Source: Guadua angustifolia
Lineage: Eukaryota; Streptophyta; Magnoliopsida; Poales; Poaceae
Direction of reading: 5' to 3'
Assembly (NCBI GenBank): GCA_036346375.1
Contig: CM070515.1
Location: 5,850,423 to 5,914,422 of the forward strand
Length of the DNA stretch: 64,000 bases
Part shown: in pieces, positions 22,796-33,709 of the stretch
How positions within the stretch are numbered: position 1 is the stretch's first letter
How the letters are laid out: every line of letters starts with the position of its first letter
Program-made: the position numbers and the translations under genes
The notes under the pieces: model-generated
Databases searched by the model: none
What the model was told of the DNA's origin: nothing
Seen by the model: the letters and a program-made list of their open reading frames with translations, nothing else

Positions 22796-24521
22796 TGATA
22801 CATGGATGCACGTCCCTAACCAAACAGCTAGGGGTGAAAGAGTGGGTAATTCTGACCCGTATCCGTATTTGAAGGAAAAACTATCCAAACAGATGGGTAG
22901 TACCGCATCAAAATAACGGGTAGTATCCGTATCCGTATCCGATCGATGCATCGGTCGGGTAGGATACGGATGAGCAATATCGATACTACCCGAGATAAAA
23001 GCGATTGATATCGATCGATCTTTTTGCATTTTCGCAATCCGATTATCAAGAAATGAACTCGAAAGAGGCCCAAGAAGACAAGAATCGCCAACCAGCCAGC
23101 CGGCCCAATAGCTAACCCTAACCAAACCGGCTAACCCTAAGTCCTAACGCTATGCGCTCGTTGAACTCTATGTTGGATTATGTTTTACTTGGACTACTAT
23201 ATGTTAAACTACGTGATTATTGAACTATATGTTTCATCACAGTTCTCATTCTACCTATTTAGCGTACTATCCGACAAAATATCCGATACTGCGTTTACGC
23301 TTGTTAATACTGACGTTGTTTACGAGTAAATATCAACTCATCAATCGATCGATTTTTATTACTCGTATCCGTCCGTATCCGGGAGAAAAATATTAGGTAG
23401 GATATGAGATAACCTACTACCCGTCAGCCTTTCACCCTACAACAGCTTAGCCCAGCACAACAATATCCTAATAGACTTCTACGATATTTAGTCGTCCGCT
23501 TCAATAGTTAAAAGTTAGGCGTGCTTTAGTGCATTCCTTCTTAATACAAGTTGCACAAATTTTAAAGCAAGTGAAGGAGTAAGTAATCACTGTTTACCAT
23601 TCATTTGTACTTTAATATTTGTGCAACTGTTAAAAGGAAAAATATGGAAGCACCTCGATCCCTAAAAAGTTATGGCATTTTACAGTGAGTTAATCTGGAT
23701 TGCTGTTGACTCCTGGCTACTTAACTTCTGTGTCATTTACAGATGTGAACATGACGTTGCTCTTGCAACTACTTTGAATTTTTTTTTGTACTGTTTAGAA
23801 GAGACTGCGACTATTTCCTTTTGAAAATAGGAACAAATTATCTGTCAGTAGAGCATCTATCGTTGCCGTGATTCACTTTCAATAAAATCAGTAAACCAAG
23901 ACTCGATCAAACACCGTGCATGATCAGTCGCTCAAGTCAATTCCAGAGTTCGTCGGAGCATATCATCAAAATAAATTTAGCAATTTGAACATCCTGAAAA
24001 CAACCTAAAGCATATATATTGTTGCTTAGCTATGTTCATTCGATCCTTGAGTCGTCCAATTAATAGTGTCACCAAGTACAACTAACTAGTAATTAATTTG
24101 TTGCGTACATGGGGATTAGACCATGTCGCACGCTAAAACGGAATGATGCTTCAATTCCTCCTCGGTTTTCAACTGCCGAAATGCTTGGGCTTCAGCCATT
24201 CCAAAACAATCTACTATGAAATGGACCGATTAATTTTAAAAAGGTTATTATAATGCGCCAAAACATAAACACTTCAAACTTTGGATTGCATTTTTTATTC
24301 CTATTTTGAGGAGAGAATATTTGTACTTTGAATTGAATATATATTTGCAGATGATGATCATCGAATGGATCAGTTAGCAGCCGCATACCAACAAGTACAC
24401 AGTTGCTACATGCCTAGCTTCCATGTGACAAATTCCCAACGTCCTCGATCAAATGTAAATTGCAAGATTCTTCTCTCAGCTTTGACGCTACGATAAGTGA
24501 GATTAAGAAGAACGGTTGCCA
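22796..24521. repeat. Tandem segmental duplication 1, copy 2, with insertion
   Basis: Begins immediately after copy 1 (TGATACATGGATGCACG against TGATAGATGGATGCACG) and ends at AACGGTTGCCA like copy 1. It is interrupted at AAACAGC by the 611-bp hAT element. Net unit length without the insertion is about 1108 bp. Confidence 0.92.
22829..23439. mobile_element. Non-autonomous hAT element inside duplication copy 2
   Basis: Starts TAGGGGTGAAAG and ends CTTTCACCCTA. Flanks are CAAACAGC (22821..22828) and CAACAGC (23440..23446), an 8-bp duplication with one base lost. The empty site is seen in copy 1 at ~21715. The interior is rich in CGTATCCG/CGGGTAG motifs. Confidence 0.87.
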
Positions 24522-24535
24522 GTTGACCCGGTTGC

Positions 24536-24829
24536 AACTCCAACCCAAACCCTTATATTTTCCCCCTAAATCACTCATTTAGGGGTGGTGTAAAAATCAG
24601 GAGCACCCTATATCAAATTTGTCTCCAACCCACACTCCCTATTACTCACCCCTATTATTTATCTAAACATTATTATTACTTTGCACCCATGAATCATTTA
24701 CTAAAAATAGAAATAACAAATAAAAAAATGTTAAAGAAAATAGTAGGGGGAAGGAAAAAGCCCCTAGATGTAGGGGTGAGAAGGGATCTCCCTAGAATAA
24801 GGGTTCCTTACAAGGGTTGGGTTGGAGTT
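24536..24829. mobile_element. MITE with AACTCCAACCCA termini
   Basis: Inverted ends AACTCCAACCCA and TGGGTTGGAGTT are perfect over 12 bp and continue imperfectly. The 294-bp AT-rich interior has TAGGGGTG on both sides. No certain target duplication. It abuts the end of duplication 1. Confidence 0.65.
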
Positions 24830-25177
24830 CATATTTTTTCAATTCTCCTTATAATTTAGGATAAGGAGAGGTTTAGAGAGTGGGTTGAGCTTACTCTAAT
24901 CACTTCATTTCCGGGAAATCCATAGTAATTTTCGACAAAGATCACATTGATTTCGACAAAAATCACATCGATTTCGACAAAGATCCATGGTAAGCCCCTA
25001 GCTAGTTATTTCGACAAAAGTCAACCTAGCGACGTCTGACATGACAACCGTCCATTCGTCTTCGGCGCTGAAATATCACATTGATTCTTGTTGGGACCAA
25101 GTGGATAATAATGGATACACGGTGGTCAACAACTATTGCTTGACATTTTGATCAACGAAAACAGTGGTAATTTTGTA
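24830..25177. other. Intergenic with short ATTTCGACAAA repeats
   Basis: Four ATTTCGACAAA/TTTTCGACAAA units spaced about 21 bp lie between 24931 and 25020. Nothing else recognised. Confidence 0.5.
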
Positions 25178-25529
25178 CTCCCTCTATATCACAAATACAT
25201 GTCGCTGAGCAGTTTTCCAAAAGGTGCATGAATACATGTCGTTTTAGTTTTTCAACAGCTTTTTAGTCTATTTTGCTCTCCAATTACTCCACGCTAAGCC
25301 AGTATGCATGTCTCTATTGTGGTGAAAAAGTTGCAGCTGGTAGTACTCGATCCTGCTACCTCTTGGTAAGTGGCAAAAACCCCCAACCACCACGCCCAAT
25401 CACCATTTCTACATTATTTCTTTCAGGTTCATTTAATAAGGGTAGACACGTCTATGGACCCCCTAATTAACATCATCTTGGTTTGCTAACTATTGTCTAT
25501 AACGACATGTATTAGTGATATGGAGGGAG
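25178..25529. mobile_element. Stowaway (Tc1/Mariner) MITE
   Basis: Begins CTCCCTCTATATCACAAATA and ends TATTAGTGATATGGAGGGAG, with TA on both sides (25176..25177, 25530..25531). Terminal inverted repeats reach about 27 bp. Non-coding, 352 bp. Confidence 0.9.
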
Positions 25530-25859
25530 TACGACACAATTTGGAGTTTCAGACAGAAGTTGGCCCAAATCGGCCGTGATCTCCCAAGTCCCAACCCAAG
25601 GGTTTGTTATTCGGCTCAACTCTGGCATCATAAGGCTACTTGACCTAATTCTTGATTTAGACGTTGTAGAAGGCCTTAGGTGCTATTTGTGTGCATTATG
25701 TGGAGCACTACTGTTACATAGAGCATAGACCCTACATACATGGTGCCAATCTACCAGAGCAAATCAAGGTCATGGCAGCCAAATTAACGGTACCAATTTG
25801 TTCGCAACGTCGTACAGTAGAGATCAAATTAAGAAGATGATGTCAAAGCTCCCAATTTA

Positions 25860-26083
25860 GGGTCTGTTTGTTTCAGTTTGGATCCTCTAAAACCGATTCG
25901 ATTTTGTTGTAGAGAAGCTGGTTTTATAAAAGTTAGAATCTAAAAGCACATATGAAGTGAATTGTGGATTCTAGTGTATATAGGTGGGATAGATTGTGAG
26001 AATCGGATTCTAGAATCGGGTTATTTGTTTTTAATTTTGCTTTTAGGGTCAGAATCCAAAATCAAAGTTAAAGCAAATGCACC
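25860..26083. mobile_element. Harbinger-type MITE (GGGTCTGTTTG family), copy 1
   Basis: Flanked by TTA (25857..25859, 26084..26086). The left end is GGGTCTGTTTGTTTCAG. The right end has mutated to AAAGCAAATGCACC. Confidence 0.75.
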
Positions 26084-26086
26084 TTA

Positions 26087-26280
26087 GGGCCTGTTGTAGA
26101 GCTCCAGATTCCAGCTTCACCTGGAATCTAAAACTTATAGGCTAAAATAAAGTGAATTAAGTTTATATTTTTAGTCTAAAATGTAAACAAGATGATCCAT
26201 CTAAACACTCTTAATGTACTCACAGCTCCAGCTTCATGAATCTGGTGAAGCTAAAATTTTCAGCTTCTCCAGATTCTCGG
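26087..26280. mobile_element. PIF/Harbinger MITE, copy F1, 3'-truncated
   Basis: Begins GGGCCTGTTGTAGAGCTCC, which has a 4-bp deletion relative to copy F2. Carries the family core, but stops after a GGTGAAGCTAAAATTTTCAG block without its right terminus. Confidence 0.75.
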
Positions 26281-26713
26281 TGCACGGGAAGGTGGTCGCA
26301 TTGCTCCAAATTGTCGTAACGATGATGTCACATTTTAATCTCAAACTCTTTTTTTTTTCTCGTAGCAAGAAATAAACAAGGTGAAAGATCGCATTAGGTA
26401 AGGAGATTTTCCACGTGTGGAGGCATCTCTGTTATTCGTTAGCTCTGGTTGAATCTTGTGGGAGAGATGAAAACAACAATTTTTGACCTCTTGAACCCTA
26501 CCTTGTCAAACTGCACACGTGACTTCTATCTACAGTGTCAAAATTGTGGTTGAAGCTTGATTAGCTAATAAATTATAATGGCCCTCAGTGTCGATATGAT
26601 TGAAAATTGGCTGATCATAGCTTTTCCGTAGCCACCGTAGCACAATTTGTCAGACACCTGATTACACTAATGAAGACCACTATTCGATTTCGAAACTCAT
26701 GTGTTATACAGTA

Positions 26714-27004
26714 TTCCATCCATTTATAGTATAAAGTCTATAGTTTGAATGATCTTATTTGGAAATATAAGACCTGTGTATAGATTTAATGATGTTTTTT
26801 TCTATTATATCCCTATTTATTCTCTCTCAGACATATGCATTTATTCATTACCACCCGACAAAATATTGTTTCTTAATCTTTTAAGACAATTAAGTATTCA
26901 TTACCACCCAGACATATGCATTTATTCATACCTTTTTAAATTTTATCACAACCTTAATCCTTATATAAAGTCAAAATACGTCTTATACTTTTGAACGGAG
27001 CGAG
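26714..27004. mobile_element. Stowaway-like MITE in duplication 2, copy 1
   Basis: The left end is TTCCATCCATTTATAGTATA and the right end TTTTGAACGGAGCGAG, with TA flanks at 26712 and 27005. The interior carries CATATGCATTTATTCATTACC repeats in two copies. Confidence 0.75.
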
Positions 27005-27226
27005 TATTTAATAGGAAAAAAGCGTTTTTTGTCTTAAGATGGTTGCGCTAGTCGATAATTGTCTTTCTTAGAGAAAGAGAAAAAAAATCCCAGTACCTCG
27101 AACTCACCAAATTAAAATGAAAGTAAAAGGGTGAGCTACTCTGTTTCAAGCATATATCTAGGGTCTGCCATAATCCCGGACGCCAGGATGAGGCCTACTC
27201 TATTTAACTAAAGGGCAGTATGTTTA

Positions 27227-27354
27227 GGATCTCTTTGTTTTAGCTTTTAATTCTGGATTTTAACCTAAAAATATAATAAAAATAAATAGCCTGATTCTAA
27301 AATCCGATTCTCACAATCCAGTCCACCTATATGCACTTAAATCCACAATCCACT
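27227..27354. mobile_element. Truncated GGATCTCTTTG MITE at the duplication junction
   Basis: It is the left 128 bp of the element that is complete at 29107..29328. It is cut at AATCCACAATCCACT, where copy 2 of the duplication begins. Confidence 0.85.
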
Positions 27355-27657
27355 AAGTTGGCCCAAATCGGCCGTGATCTCCCAAGTCCCAACCCAAGGG
27401 TTTGTTATTTGGCTCAACTCTGGCATCATAAGGCTACTTGACCTAATTCTTGATTTAGACGTTGTAGAAGGCCTTAGGTGCTATTTGTGTGCATTATGTG
27501 GAGCACTACTGTTACATAGAGCATAGACCCTACATACATGGTGCCAATCTACCAGAGCAAATCAAGGTCATGGCAGCCAAATTAACGGTACCAATTTGTT
27601 CGCAACGTCGTACAGTAGAGATCAAATTAAGAAGATGATGTCAAAGCTCCCAATTTA

Positions 27658-27889
27658 GGGTCTGTTTGTTTCAGTTTTGGATCCTCTAAAAACTGATTCT
27701 GGATTGTGGTCGTAGAGAAGCTGGTTTTTATAAAAGCTAGAATCTAAAAGCACATATGAAGTGAATTGTAGATTCTAGTGTATATGGGTGGGATAGATTG
27801 TGAGAATCGGATTCTAGAATCGGGTTATTTGTTTTTAATTTTGCTTTTAGGGTCAGAATCCAAAATCAAAAGTTAAAACAAACAGACCC
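27658..27889. mobile_element. Harbinger-type MITE (GGGTCTGTTTG family), copy 2
   Basis: GGGTCTGTTTGTTTCAGTTT at the left and AAAACAAACAGACCC at the right, with TTA on both sides (27655..27657, 27890..27892). The second TTA is directly followed by the next MITE. Confidence 0.9.
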
Positions 27890-27892
27890 TTA

Positions 27893-28087
27893 GGGCCTGT
27901 TTGGTAGAGCTCCAGATTCCAGCTTCACCTGGAATCTAAAACTTATAGGCTAAAATAAAGTGAATTAAGTTTATATTTTTAGTCTAAAATGTAAACAAGA
28001 TGATTCATCTAAACACTCTTAATGTACTCACACTACTCACTTCATGAATCTGATGAAGCTAAAATTTTCACTTCTCCAGATTCTCGG
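27893..28087. mobile_element. PIF/Harbinger MITE, copy F2, 3'-truncated
   Basis: Starts GGGCCTGTTTGGTAGAGCTC directly after the TTA of the preceding element. Retains an intact left end, unlike F1, but has the same 3' truncation near CTTCTCCAGATTCTCGG. Confidence 0.8.
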
Positions 28088-28519
28088 TGCACGGGAAGGT
28101 GGTCGCATTGCTCCAAATTGTCGTAACGATGATGTCACATTTTAATCTCAAACTCTTTTTTTTTCTCGTAGCAAGAAATAAACAAGGTGAAAGATCGCAT
28201 TAGGTAAGGAGATTTTCCACGTGTGGAGGCATCTCTGTTATTCGTTAGCTCAGGTTGAATCTTGTGGGAGAGATGAAAACAACAATTTTTGACCTCTTGA
28301 ACCCTACCTCGTCAAACTGCACACGTGACTTCTATCTACAGTGTCAAAATTGTGGTTGAAGCTTGATTAGCTAATAAATTATAATGGCCCTCAGTGTCGA
28401 TATGATTGAAAATTGGCTGATCATAGCTTTTCCGTAGCCACCGTAGCACAATTTGTTAGACACCTGATTACACTAATGAAGACCACTATTCGATTTCGAA
28501 ACTCATGTGTTATACAATA

Positions 28520-28887
28520 TTCCATCCATTTATAGTATAAAGTTTATAGTTTGAATGATCTTATTTGGAAATATAAGACCCGTATATAGATTTAATGATG
28601 TTTTTTTTCTATTATATCCCTATTTATTCTCTCTCAGACATATGCATTTATTCATTACCACCCAGACAAAGTATTGTTTCTTAATCTTTTAAGACAATTA
28701 AGTATTCATTACCACCCAGACATATGCATTTATTCATTACCACCCGCAAAAGTATTGTTTCTCTCGACATATGCATTTATTCATTACCACCCAGACATAT
28801 GCATTTATTCATACCTTTTTAAATTTTATCACAACCTTAATCCTTGTATAAAGTAAAAATATGTCTTATATTTTTTAACGCAGCGAG
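28520..28887. mobile_element. Stowaway-like MITE in duplication 2, copy 2, internally expanded
   Basis: Same ends as the element at 26714 with TA flanks. The CATATGCATTTATTCATTACC unit occurs more often here, adding about 80 bp. Confidence 0.75.
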
Positions 28888-29106
28888 TATTTAATAGGAA
28901 AAAAGCGTTTTTTGTCTTAAGATGGTTGCGCTAGTCGATAGTTGTCTTTCTTAGAGAAAGAGAAAAAAATCCCAGTACCTCGAACTCACCAAATTAAAAT
29001 GAAAGTAAAAGGGTGAGCTACTCTGTTTCAAGCATATCTAGGGTCTGCCATAATCCCGGACGCCAGGATGAGGCCTACTCTATTTAACTAAAGGACAGTA
29101 TGTTTA

Positions 29107-29328
29107 GGATCTCTTTGTTTTAGTTTTTAATTCTGGAGTCTAACCCTAAAAATATAATAAAAAATAAATAGCCTGATTCTAAAATCCGATTCTCACAATC
29201 CAGTCCACCCATATGCACTTAAATCCACAATCCACTCCATATGTGCTTTTGGATTCCAGCTTTTGAAGAATCAGTTTCTCTATAACCATAATCAATTTTT
29301 AGAATCCAAAACTGAAACAAACAGGCTC
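29107..29328. mobile_element. Harbinger-type MITE (GGATCTCTTTG), complete
   Basis: Left end GGATCTCTTTGTTTTAG, right end AAACTGAAACAAACAGGCTC, TTA on both sides (29104..29106, 29329..29331). 222 bp. Its left part lies in duplication 2 and its right part outside it. Confidence 0.85.
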
Positions 29329-29331
29329 TTA

Positions 29332-31392
29332 ATGCCGTGCCTATCCAAATGATGACTAGTGTTCTGATGAAACAAACCCAAACTAGTTCTGTAATGATTT
29401 TTTTTTCTCTTTTCAGTTTAACACTTCGTCGGCTAAAGCAAGTGTCCAAATACAATCAGGCGAAAGTCTAGTTTGAATCATATTACCAGAAAATAGGGTG
29501 TGGACGACGGCGTATATGCAATTTGGTTGACACAGTCTATCTGTCACTGTTTCACATAGTTTCTGCACACGAGTAGTTCGTCAATTAAACCGTTATATCA
29601 GTTCAGATACAAAGATGCCCAAACCTGTCTTCAAACAAGACTTCACCAGAACCATTTTATTTTATTTTTTTGGTTGTTGAGAGGAGATTGATTTACGTAT
29701 TGATTGACACATCAGTGTGTCAGCTCAAAGCATAAACCGAGACCTGTTACCATGGACCCAGACCCAGTCCTCACTCAGTGGTTGAAGAACATGACTGCTT
29801 CATTCATTCATTCATGCCTTCATCCATTCAGCAGAGAAGCAGACTGCTTTATCAGACTCAAATTGATTTGCATACATATATATCATCATATATTTGCCCA
29901 TGCTCAACAACTCCAGTCAAATTTCACCAGAGCTACTAATAGATATGGATATACTACTAATTAGAACAGTCAAAACCTGCACGGTTGGTTGCATTTGATC
30001 GATCAATGCAAACTGGCCGTTATTCCCTAACATATTTGTTCATCGACATCACATATAACGGATTGCATACTCGCTAGAATTAACAATGAAGTAGCAAAGA
30101 GGCATTGGTCAGGTAGTTGTGCGAGTGAGGCCGCAGCAACACATCATCAGCACTTGCACAGAGTGAGCCACTTATGAGGAAACAACAAGCTGCGTTGCAA
30201 CAGCGGTTTCGTTCACTTGCGGCATGAGTTCCAACCATCCGTCTACCGCGCAACAGTCCGACGGAATCCGCAATGGTACTAATGATGCAAATTTAGCTTG
30301 TAGATTAACCATTGGATCAAAAAGTTACGGTTCAGATCTTTCGTAATACTGTTTGGAAAAAAAAAACTATACCGCGTCTGGTACTGCGGCTAGCACTGTA
30401 TCAGTATACTGTAGCTGAGCAATGTTCAATGATCCGGACTGTCCGCTACTTCAATGGAACGACAGTCCCCTTGCAAGCCACATAGGAACTCCGTCAGACA
30501 GAGAGGGGGGGGGGGCGGGGGCAGGCAAGCAGACCATGGAACTAGGAGAGGAGAGACGAAAATGACCAATCTTGTCTTTGGGACTAAACGTCTATCCATC
30601 CTATCCGGTCGTAGCCAGAGATGAGTATACATGTTGATGTCAAAATGTTCTTGTTGATCAATGCAACAAGAAAAGGTAGCTCGACACCATCGCACTCGTT
30701 GCAGTCACTGCTCAGCGCGCACTCGGGTGCAACGATCAGACCGGCGTTCCTAGTAAACTGAGTGAGCCTTTGTTTTTGTTTGCGTTGCCGACTGATGGAC
30801 ATAGCACGAATGTGCGATGGACAGAGACATGCAATGCGATGCAGGGATCGATCAATCACACAAGTCACTCATGCTGTTGCATGACGAGTTCGCAACCGGT
30901 TCTTGTTGCATGGGGAATTAGCTCTTGTTTTCTTGTTCATTACGAAGGGAAGAGATGGAGAGAGAAAGAAACAAAGGAACAGAACAGAACATGAAAAGAA
31001 GAGAGAAGAAGAAAGAGGCAGCGGCATCTAGTAATCCAGTAGTAGAAGTAGTAGAGTATCTGATCTGCCTCCGCCTTGCAGTTTGTGTTGCCATTACATG
31101 CGCGAGCCGGTTCACTTCTTTTCCATGCATCCATCCAATCATCTGAACAATCTGAATAATCTGCTCACCTGGTTGCTTGCTGCAACTCCCAAGCAGCAGA
31201 AGCGGCAGCGGCAGCAAAACTGAGGCGTGGAGCCAAAAAGGTCACATCCCCACGCCCACACAAATCGCCATTGAACCTTCTCACTCCTAGTCTCGCTGTT
31301 CTTAAACTCTGAACTCTAAGCTTAGTTGAACTTTGGTCTGGGTCTCCTCCTGTACACCGCCGACGCTCACTTGCCGGGCTGGCTTGCGCTGG
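29332..31392. other. Intergenic, 3' flank of the MYB gene
   Basis: No further gene supported. Frames of 70-100 codons around 30426-31217 overlap on both strands without recognisable domains. A G-run of about 11 lies near 30505. Confidence 0.35.
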
Positions 31393-32727
31393 TCATGTCG
31401 CGCCGACGCCGAGGAAGTCGAAGAAGGTAAGGGTGAGGTTGTCGCCGCTGCCCCGGTCGGCGGCCGCCTCCCGGTGCTGCCGCGCCGACGACGGGGTGGA
31501 GAAGGCGGACCGCACGCTCGGCGCGAATGCTGCCAACGGCGCGGTGGCGTGCGGGATCATGTCGTAGCCTGCAGCGGACGAAGACAACCATGTTAGTCGA
31601 TCGAAAGAGCATACGACGAGGAAAAACAACAGCTTGGGACTTGAGCCGTGACGGCAAGCATGCAGCGAGAACGATGGGGGGGGCACGTACTCTGGTGGAA
31701 GAAGCAGGGGACGGCGGTGCTGCCGGAGCTGAGGGAGAGATCGGTGGTGCAGGTGGACGCGGACTCGTCGGACTCGCCGCCGCTGTACGCGCGGGTGGCC
31801 GTGGCGGTGTTGTACTGCTGTGCCTGTGCGTGCGCGGCCGCCGCGGTGCTGTACTGGTTGTGCTGGTGGAACGGCAGATGAGGGGAGCCGTGCTGGTGGT
31901 GGAGGGCGACCAAGGGCAGGAAGTGCGGCGGCGGTGCTGGGGACGACGGCAACGAGGAAGAGCTGGCGGGCTTGCGGCGGCGGAAGGCGCCGGACTGCTC
32001 GCGCTGCTTGCGGGCCATGAGGACGTGCCAGTGGTTCTTGACGGCGTTGTCGGTGCGGCCGGGGAAGAGGCGCGCGATGAGCGCCCACTTGTTCCCGTAG
32101 GCGCGGTGCGCCGCCATTAGCCGCTCCTCCTCCTCCTCCGAGAACGCCCGCCGGTTGATCCGCGGGTCCAGCTGGTTGAACCACCGCAGCCGGCAGCTCT
32201 TCCCTGCTCGCCCGTCGCAGCCAAAAAAAACAGAACAACAGGACGAGTCAGAATCCACGATCGCCATTGCATCAACCACACAACACAACAAATCTTTTTC
32301 CAAGGAAGAAACCACGCGCAAACGGAATAAGACGCAGCAAAAGCTCCAGTCTTTCTTTCCTTCTTTGCGCATTGAATCCAAATTGCAACGACTTTTCTCG
32401 GCATTGCATCAGGGGAGCAAAGCACCTAGGTGTTCGTTGTCCTCCCTTACCTGATCTGCCGTCGAGCTTCTCGGCGATGAGGTTCCAGTTTTGGGGCCCG
32501 TACTGCGCGACGAGCTCTTTGAGCTTGGCGTCCTCGGCGGGCCGCCAGTGGCCCCTCGCGCAGAGCTTCCCTTGCCCACCTCCGCCGCCGTGGCCACCCT
32601 CCTCCGCCTCGTCCACGTGGCCGTGGTACCCCTCCTCCTCCTCCTCCATGACCAGCTGTTCTTGGAACGGCGCCTGTGGCAGAGGCGGAGGATGGCGGAA
32701 GAAACCACCACTCATTTCATGAGCCAT
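31393..32727 (-). CDS. R2R3-MYB transcription factor, subgroup 21-like, three exons
   Basis: Nuclear DNA-binding protein of 321 aa. Exons on the - strand are 32727..32451, 32203..31691 and 31568..31393, with introns of 247 and 122 bp and GT-AG borders; the first splits Gly93. Residues 1-55 are a low-complexity acidic/glycine leader. R2 (about 57-105) has W61, W81 and W100. R3 (about 109-157) has F113, W132 and W151, the plant pattern. The CARGHWRPAEDAKLKEL start and the FPGRTDNAVKNHWH segment are what I know from subgroup 21 (Arabidopsis MYB52/54/56/105/117, rice CSA). The tail FFDFLGVGAT (last ten residues) fits that subgroup. No bHLH-binding motif is seen in R3. Known members act in organ boundaries, cell-wall programmes and sugar partitioning; the role here is inferred only. 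ATG at 32727 gives the longest frame; Met5 is an alternative. Confidence 0.93.
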
Positions 32728-32866
32728 TCTTGGATTCTCAAGGCTTCAAGGATTGAAGAGCAAGGCGCTTGTCTTATTGAGGAGTAGAGGAGGGAGGTGA
32801 GTAGTAAGGGAAGAAGAGAGGAGAGGGAAAGGGTCAGCTTCTTGCTGCTGCTGCAGAGGGAGGCTC

Positions 32867-32874
32867 TAATATAG
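32867..32874 (-). promoter_or_regulatory. TATA-like box of the MYB gene
   Basis: On the - strand the sequence reads CTATATTA about 140 bp before the start codon. This is a plausible position for a TATA box with a ~110-nt leader. Not proven. Confidence 0.4.
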
Positions 32875-33162
32875 GAGGAGGAGAAGCCTCTTGCTCTTGT
32901 TTGCTTCAACGCAACACCCCAACAAAACAACAAGGGAATTAAATGCTCGCTTGTTTTTGTGAGTCTCTCTCTCTCTCACTAAAAATTGTTTTGTGTAACC
33001 TCCTCCTTTGGTCTGGTACTTTGTTGGAGGATACTCAGCTTGGATTGGTTTTAGAGAGAGATTACTGGTAGTACTACAGGGTTTGGTTTGGTTGGGTTTG
33101 GGGTTTCCCTTACTCTGAGGCTGATGGCAAAAGGGCTGGAAAAGAAGGGAGTGGTGTAGTTC

Positions 33163-33193
33163 CTCTCTCTCTCTCTCTCTCTGTGTCTCTCTG
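33163..33193 (-). repeat. GA/CT tract in the MYB promoter
   Basis: About ten CT units on the + strand, read as GAGA in the gene's sense, followed by TGTGTCTCTCTG. It lies about 440 bp before the start codon, where GAGA-binding proteins (BBR/BPC family) could act; that role is inference. Confidence 0.6.
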
Positions 33194-33709
33194 TGGTTTG
33201 GTTTTGATGATTCTTTTTTTGGTTTCAGAGGCCACTCGTGTGGGTTTGGGAGTCCAACCCCAACCACTATCAGGGGTAGAAGAGAACTCTGTCGCTCCCC
33301 ACCTTGACAAACCCACCGGAAGTCCCTATGCGCACCCCACATCGCACCCACCAATTTCTCCACACCCAGCTTCCTCTCCTCCCCGTCCTTGCAAAGCACA
33401 CTATCATGTGCCTCTCGTCACTTCAGTATTTTCCAGTAATAGTAGCAGCAGTATTTTTATGTTATGAACCTCACGTGAAAAATCATTGGAGTTTTGGTTA
33501 GTAATTACTAGCAGCCTAGCTAGATAGGATTGCGAAATTCCTTCAAAAAGATGTAGTTGATACAGCGATGAGCCAGCCAGCGTGCGCTAGTGAAACTTGA
33601 AACTACACATAAAATGTTTTTGGAAGGCGAAATGATTTTTTAGCATGGGTGAAACGGTTGGTGTTGTCTTAATTCTCATCTAAGCCAGCCAGTCCTGGAT
33701 GGTCATAGC

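Larger units (their letters stand above)
25557..27354. repeat. Tandem segmental duplication 2, copy 1 (1798 bp)
   Basis: Starts AAGTTGGCCCAAATCGG and runs directly into copy 2, which starts with the same sequence at 27355. Contains MITEs at 25860, 26087 and 26714 and a truncated one from 27227. No gene. Confidence 0.95.
27355..29236. repeat. Tandem segmental duplication 2, copy 2 (1882 bp)
   Basis: Matches copy 1 throughout with scattered substitutions. It is 84 bp longer, mainly because of extra CATATGCATTTATTCATTACC units in its Stowaway element. Its right limit lies inside the MITE at 29107. Confidence 0.95.
32728..33701 (-). promoter_or_regulatory. MYB 5' UTR and proximal promoter
   Basis: Upstream of the MYB start, reading leftward on the - strand. 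The first 150 bp are purine-rich in the gene's sense and probably 5' UTR. The TATA-like site and the GA tract are listed separately. The remainder ends at the hAT element near 33710. Frames in it do not look coding. Confidence 0.5.

Noticed and set aside
31527..32120. 197-codon open frame on the + strand opposite the MYB gene
   Set aside because: It is the antisense shadow of the GC-rich MYB exon 2.
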